NCBI GenBank assembly: GCA_020024595.1
Contig: JAHHTO010000131.1
Span: 1-6,553, forward strand
Reading direction: 5' to 3'
Length of the DNA: 6,553 nt
Source of the DNA: Schaedlerella sp.
GTDB taxonomy: Bacteria > Bacillota > Clostridia > Lachnospirales > Lachnospiraceae
Of the stretch, positions 5,552-6,553 are shown in pieces. Position 1 is the stretch's first letter; every line of letters starts with the position of its first letter. A program made the translations under genes and the position numbers. Below the pieces are notes generated by a model, which saw nothing but the letters and a program-made list of their open reading frames with translations, ran no database searches and was not told the origin of the DNA.

Positions 5552-5580
5552 ATCCTACCGCAAAAAATGATTCACACACG

Positions 5581-5970
5581 TTAAGCCCTTTTAGAAATTC
5601 GTAACACAAAGCCAGTAATTCCTGCTATGATTTGAAGGATCATGATTGCTTCAAACCATGAACCGCCAGGGTTTAGTGCATTCATAATCAGCAGCCACAG
5701 AATGGGTGCAACTGCTTGTAAAACAAAGGCGGCCATATCCAATTTCGATCTATCTTTCTTGATATACAGCAACAGTAAAATCAGAACGATAGACGTTGCC
5801 AAAAAATATGGAACCAAAATCAATAATTCGAAAAGAGCCATGAGCCCTCCAAATGATAGAGCCCGATTTGTGATATAAATGATATTCGCCGCAGCAATCA
5901 GGGCTGCTGCGTTCAAAAGAATATCTATCCATATAAACCATCGAAAAGGCTTGTTACTTTGATGTCTCAT
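5581..5970 (-). CDS. Four-helix integral membrane protein, candidate membrane immunity protein
   Basis: The product is a 129-residue membrane protein with four predicted helices at roughly residues 11-34, 43-69, 79-97 and 106-124. A basic N-terminus (MRHQSNKPFR) and the basic loop KKDRSK (71-76) suggest that N- and C-termini lie in the cytoplasm. There is no enzymatic motif. Small polytopic proteins in immunity arrays often protect against membrane-active toxins, and that role is inferred here from position only. The ATG at 5968-5970 is the first in-frame start after a stop. It overlaps the TGA of the 31-residue ORF as ATGA, and GGGAG lies about 12 bases upstream, so its translation is probably coupled to the upstream ORF. 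Confidence 0.82.
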   Translation of the reverse strand: MRHQSNKPFRWFIWIDILLNAAALIAAANIIYITNRALSFGGLMALFELLILVPYFLATSIVLILLLLYIKKDRSKLDMAAFVLQAVAPILWLLIMNALNPGGSWFEAIMILQIIAGITGFVLRISKRA

Positions 5971-6062
5971 ATCTCATACATTCTCCCTTGTTGCACTGCC
6001 ATGTCCTGGTTGCACAGTAGTAACATGATAAGTATTATAACAAAGTGTTTTCGACATTTCAT
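5967..6062 (-). CDS. 31-residue signal-peptide-like small ORF
   Basis: The ATG at 6060-6062 lies 10 bases after AAGGA, which itself overlaps the stop of the upstream membrane gene. The ORF ends in a TGA that shares bases with the next gene's ATG (ATGA). The peptide has a basic start (MKCRKH), a hydrophobic core (FVIILIMLLLC) and a polar end (NQDMAVQQGRMYEI). That is the layout of a signal peptide or a single-helix membrane peptide. The core ends in L-L-L-C, which lacks the small residue before Cys expected of a lipobox. It may be a genuine small membrane peptide, a translated leader for the next gene, or the 5' tip of a lost secreted protein. Confidence 0.5.
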   Translation of the reverse strand: MKCRKHFVIILIMLLLCNQDMAVQQGRMYEI

Positions 6063-6075
6063 GATTCATACATCC

Positions 6076-6474
6076 TTATCCCTGCATAACAATTAGTAGT
6101 GCCAGCACTATGATACCGGCTGACAGAACCAGAGAAACTTTTACCGGAGACCGTTCACCGCTTTTCCAGTCAGAAAACAGGCTATTGTTATCGTCATCCA
6201 TGCAGCGCCGTCCGTTTCGATTCCAAAGTACAAAATGGTAGACCGCTGAAAAAAGGTCTATGGCTCCAAAGAGCAGCACAAGGTTACGCGCATAGAAAAT
6301 GATAATACCCAAAGGCACTTTATCTCCACCGCTTCCTAACATGACCGTTCCCCATATCAGGCGGATGACTGTCATGATGATTGCAATTAAAATTAAGATT
6401 AGAGCCGCCGCCCCATATTGTTTCACTTTCAGCTTTTAACTGGTTTCTTGTTTTTTGGGAAAAAGGTTGTTCAC
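6076..6474 (-). pseudogene. Three-helix membrane protein gene with an in-frame early stop
   Basis: The best start signal is AGGAGG just upstream of a GTG at 6472-6474, which begins M-N-N-L-F-P-K-K-Q-E-T-S and then meets TAA at 6436-6438. The same frame continues K-L-K-V-K-Q-Y-G into a 116-residue membrane protein. A GTG at 6424-6426, ten bases after the stop, could restart it but has no good ribosome site. One base change (C to T in CAA) would explain the stop. The body has helices at about residues 5-30, 38-67 and 95-114 of the 116-residue part and a polar loop CMDDDNNSLFSDWKSGERS (75-93). No family is recognised. It may be a broken gene or be rescued by re-initiation. If translated from 6426 it would be an intact 116-residue protein. 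Confidence 0.65.
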
Positions 6475-6553
6475 TTTCTATTCCTCCTAAAAAAGTTTTT
6501 CCTAGGGCTTGTTTGAAAATAGAGAAATTGACGGATTTTTCGCAGGGAGCGAG
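6475..6553 (-). promoter_or_regulatory. Leader of the right-hand membrane gene, with AGGAGG site; possible repeat end
   Basis: On the minus strand this stretch ends with a strong AGGAGG about 8 bases before the GTG at 6472-6474. Further upstream, TTTTCAAACAAGCCCTAG (about 6503-6520) followed by a sequence rich in C and T resembles non-coding ends of dispersed repeats or insertion sequences that I recall from gut Clostridia. No clear -35/-10 pair, transposase coding or inverted partner is in the window, so this is only a suggestion. Confidence 0.3.

Noticed and set aside
6034..6039. TATAAT on the minus strand as a promoter -10 box
   Set aside because: No TTGACA-like element lies 16-18 bases upstream and the hexamer falls inside the codons of the 31-residue ORF.
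5967..6062. Lipoprotein reading of the 31-residue ORF
   Set aside because: The cysteine is preceded by leucines, without the Gly/Ala/Ser at the -1 position of a lipobox.
1..6553. CRISPR array, tRNA, rRNA or prophage genes
   Set aside because: No regularly spaced repeats, cloverleaf-like sequence, rRNA-like blocks or phage structural genes were seen.

Overview
The window reads almost entirely on the minus strand. It looks like a stretch of immunity genes from a polymorphic-toxin (contact-dependent competition) locus in a low-to-moderate GC, gut-type Firmicute of class Clostridia. The evidence is the strong AGGAGG-type ribosome sites, the GTG and TTG starts, the AT-rich coding style, and recognisable members of the SMI1/KNR4 (SUKH), Imm30-like and Imm50-like families packed head to tail. 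No toxin, transposase, tRNA, rRNA or CRISPR array is visible. Assignment below class level is a guess.

Transcription runs from high to low coordinates. At the right end (6076-6474) is a small membrane-protein gene. Its well-placed ribosome site and GTG start are followed 12 codons later by an in-frame TAA, so it is either broken or re-initiates at 6426. Next come a 31-residue signal-peptide-like ORF and a four-helix membrane protein, joined by an ATGA stop/start overlap. From 5551 down to 4860 lies a patch of gene debris: a short remnant (5450-5551), a 78-residue ORF of unknown family (5196-5432), a GC-rich decayed 5' fragment of the GTPase gene hflX (about 4989-5191), and a tail resembling the C-terminus of a SUKH protein (4860-4988).

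From 4726 down to the left edge the genes are tight: SMI1/KNR4 protein; a SUKH-tail-like ORF that starts just after the SMI1 stop and runs 88 bases into the next gene; an Imm30-like gene; a 32-codon leftover with its own good ribosome site; a 149-residue protein with a W-F-A-x-D / F-T-S-G-G motif; a SUKH-3-like protein; a 167-residue protein; an all-helical 176-residue protein overlapping it by 14 bases; an Imm50-like protein; a 123-residue acidic protein starting at TTG; and the first seven codons of another gene at 1-22.

The likely collective role, inferred from family membership and layout, is a bank of soluble and membrane immunity proteins, each able to neutralise a different toxin from relatives or neighbours. 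Such arrays gain and lose cassettes by recombination, which would explain the gene tips and tails between intact genes. Several intact members (the 123-, 149-, 167- and 176-residue proteins and the two membrane proteins) could not be firmly assigned to a named family and are candidates for new or poorly described immunity families.
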